NCBI GenBank assembly: GCA_031254685.1
Contig: JAIRTZ010000025.1
Coordinates: 1 to 13,487, forward strand
Origin: Methanomassiliicoccaceae archaeon
Lineage (GTDB): Archaea > Thermoplasmatota > Thermoplasmata > Methanomassiliicoccales > Methanomethylophilaceae
DNA: 13,487 nt
Direction of reading: 5' to 3'
Part shown: piece after piece, positions 12,551 through 13,487 of the stretch
How positions within the stretch are numbered: the stretch's first letter is position 1
How the letters are laid out: the number at the start of each line of letters is the position of its first letter
Notes under the pieces: model-generated
The model's input: the letters and a program-made list of their open reading frames with translations, nothing else
Databases searched by the model: none
What the model was told of the DNA's origin: nothing
Program-made: the position numbers and the translations under genes

Positions 12551-13282
12551 TCAGACGCCGGTGACCTTTCTGTACACCTTGGCGCAGAACTTACCGAACC
12601 GGCCGCATTGGTTGAACGTCGTGAGGAGGACGTTCTTGTTTATGTGGGACTCTCCCACGGTCCTCTTGGCGAATCTGTACCTCGCCTTGGCCATCTTGAG
12701 ATCGGACGGCCCGAATTTGAGCAGGTCCAGCAATACTTTCCATCCCTTCATCTCCAGACCGTCCCAGTTGTCCTTGATTATGGGGACGAAAACATCCCGT
12801 CTTCCGGCGATCAGACCGCTCATGATGTCCTCGGATAATCTTTTCCCGTGATACAGCAGATAAATGTCGCAGTAGACGTTGAACCCCCACGACCCGAGCC
12901 ACCTCGTGAATCCCAATGCGAATCTGTCAACTCTGGTGCCTACGCACAGGTCGCATCCCTTTTCCATTTCCTCGTACATCAGACCGAGCGCGCTCGGCGG
13001 ATGCTGGAAGTCGCAGTCGATCGTCATGAAATAATCCGTTCCCGCTTCAACGATGCCCTGCAGTACGCTCGCTGCCAATCCCCTTTCCTCCGGTTTCCTT
13101 GTGACCAGTTTCGTCCTCGGGTCGTTGAGCTCCTCTATCAGTCTTTTCGATGCGTCGGTGGAATTGTCGTCCATGAACATTATGTAAAAATCGGGATAAA
13201 GTTCTCTGATGGCCTTCGCCATGTTGACGATATTCCTCTCTTCGTTGTATGTCGGTATGACGACGGTGCAGGTCCCCGGCAT
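12551..13282 (-). CDS. GT2-family glycosyltransferase (dolichol-phosphate mannosyltransferase-like)
   Basis: Transfers a sugar from a nucleotide-sugar donor, probably to a polyprenyl phosphate, for protein glycosylation or surface glycans. The 243 residues show the GT-A pattern of DPM1-type enzymes: VVIPTYNEERNI (7-18), MDDNSTDASKRLI (37-49, normally DDGSxD), TIDCDFQHPP (87-96, with the DxD metal site) and VGTRVDRFALG (114-124). An EDIMSGLIAGRRDVF segment follows (151-165). There are no C-terminal membrane helices, so it is the soluble or peripheral form. Donor and acceptor are not known. ATG at 13282 places the first strand at the N-terminus; ATG at 13294 also fits the TATA box at 13311-13320. 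A longer open frame to 13468 crosses promoter sequence and is unlikely to be translated. Monocistronic. Confidence 0.9.
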   Translation of the reverse strand: MPGTCTVVIPTYNEERNIVNMAKAIRELYPDFYIMFMDDNSTDASKRLIEELNDPRTKLVTRKPEERGLAASVLQGIVEAGTDYFMTIDCDFQHPPSALGLMYEEMEKGCDLCVGTRVDRFALGFTRWLGSWGFNVYCDIYLLYHGKRLSEDIMSGLIAGRRDVFVPIIKDNWDGLEMKGWKVLLDLLKFGPSDLKMAKARYRFAKRTVGESHINKNVLLTTFNQCGRFGKFCAKVYRKVTGV

Positions 13283-13310
13283 TATTATCGTCATTCCCAA
13301 TCGGATGACG

Positions 13311-13320
13311 CATATATCAA
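13311..13320 (-). promoter_or_regulatory. TATA box for the glycosyltransferase
   Basis: The minus strand reads TTGATATATG, predicting transcription from near 13290. That gives a leader of about 8 bases to the ATG at 13282, or a leaderless start at 13294. Confidence 0.5.
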
Positions 13321-13395
13321 TCTGACCGATGCTGCCGGCGCCGCCGTCATATGCGCCCATCCCTTTATCGTGAGGACGCGCCCGATCATTAACCG

Positions 13396-13407
13396 AAATC
13401 TTTAAAA
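13396..13407 (+). promoter_or_regulatory. Outward-facing archaeal promoter (BRE + TATA) for a gene beyond the window
   Basis: GAAATC followed by TTTAAAA looks like a purine-rich BRE and a TATA box. Transcription would begin near 13430 and run out of the window. Within the remaining bases a 7-base inverted repeat (13434-13440 with 13464-13470) and an ATG at 13468 after GAGGG are visible. The product, protein or RNA, cannot be told from the 58 bases left. Confidence 0.45.
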
Positions 13408-13487
13408 CATCTATGCTTTTTAAGGGGTATCTCCATTGCCTACTGTCCCAGTGATAACGAGAGGGCAATGAACCGCTGCCGCGGTAC

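Noticed and set aside
13283..13468. N-terminal extension of the glycosyltransferase (62 residues)
   Set aside because: GT2 proteins begin at the first VVIPTYNE strand. The extension crosses a TATA box and lacks any signal or domain.
1..13487. CRISPR arrays, insertion sequences, tRNA or rRNA genes, defence islands
   Set aside because: I saw no spaced direct repeats, transposase motifs, cloverleaf sequences or terminal inverted repeats. All gene families recognised are housekeeping or uncharacterised cellular genes.

Overview
The window is compact, fairly GC-rich archaeal chromosome. Fifteen protein genes fill almost all of it. I see no tRNA, rRNA, CRISPR array, insertion sequence or phage gene, and no gap between genes longer than about 205 bases. 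Archaeal origin is shown by the DNA primase large subunit with four Fe-S cysteines, a 4-phosphopantoate--beta-alanine ligase (archaeal CoA pathway), an AK6/Fap7-type kinase, an archaeal-type S-adenosylhomocysteinase, an FtsZ-family protein, and AT-rich TATA boxes about 25-30 bases before several start codons. The best lineage guess is a euryarchaeon near Methanomassiliicoccales or another Thermoplasmatota group. This rests on general gene content and composition only, and no methanogenesis gene is present to confirm it. Stop codons are mostly TGA (12 TGA, 2 TAA, 1 TAG).

Layout. At 4-1359 (-) is a malic enzyme. It diverges from a two-gene + strand unit: a COG1031-type radical SAM protein (1467-3086) and an unusual SWIM zinc-finger/hotdog-thioesterase fusion (3097-3888). 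Their shared 107-base promoter region holds overlapping TATA boxes on both strands and a perfect 17-base palindrome. The primase subunit PriL (3937-4980, +) follows with its own leaderless-type promoter. It ends exactly where a five-gene minus-strand operon ends.

That operon reads from 9061 down to 4981: phosphopantoate--beta-alanine ligase, S-adenosylhomocysteinase, PfkB-family kinase, AK6-type adenylate kinase, and a membrane CDP-alcohol phosphatidyltransferase. Every junction overlaps by 1 to 19 bases. The middle three genes can be read as a cassette that hydrolyses SAH, phosphorylates the nucleoside released, and phosphorylates the resulting monophosphate.

Upstream lies a small Met-rich hypothetical protein with one TPR-like repeat (9144-9707, -), divergent from a TrmJ-like tRNA methyltransferase (9845-10543, +). 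The 3' end of trmJ overlaps that of a divergent FtsZ-like gene (10524-11423, -), which sits 4 bases behind a tandem ribbon-helix-helix regulator (11428-11724, -). That pairing recalls the haloarchaeal cdrS-ftsZ2 operon. Divergent from it is an iron-sulfur protein (11891-12544, +), and convergent with that is a GT2 dolichol-phosphate-mannose-synthase-like glycosyltransferase (12551-13282, -). The last 205 bases hold its promoter and an outward-facing promoter for something beyond the window.

The most interesting items are the SWIM-thioesterase fusion, the FtsZ paralogue without a visible T7 catalytic loop paired with an RHH regulator, the SAHH-kinase-kinase cassette with a probable CTG start codon, and the palindrome between malic enzyme and the radical SAM gene.
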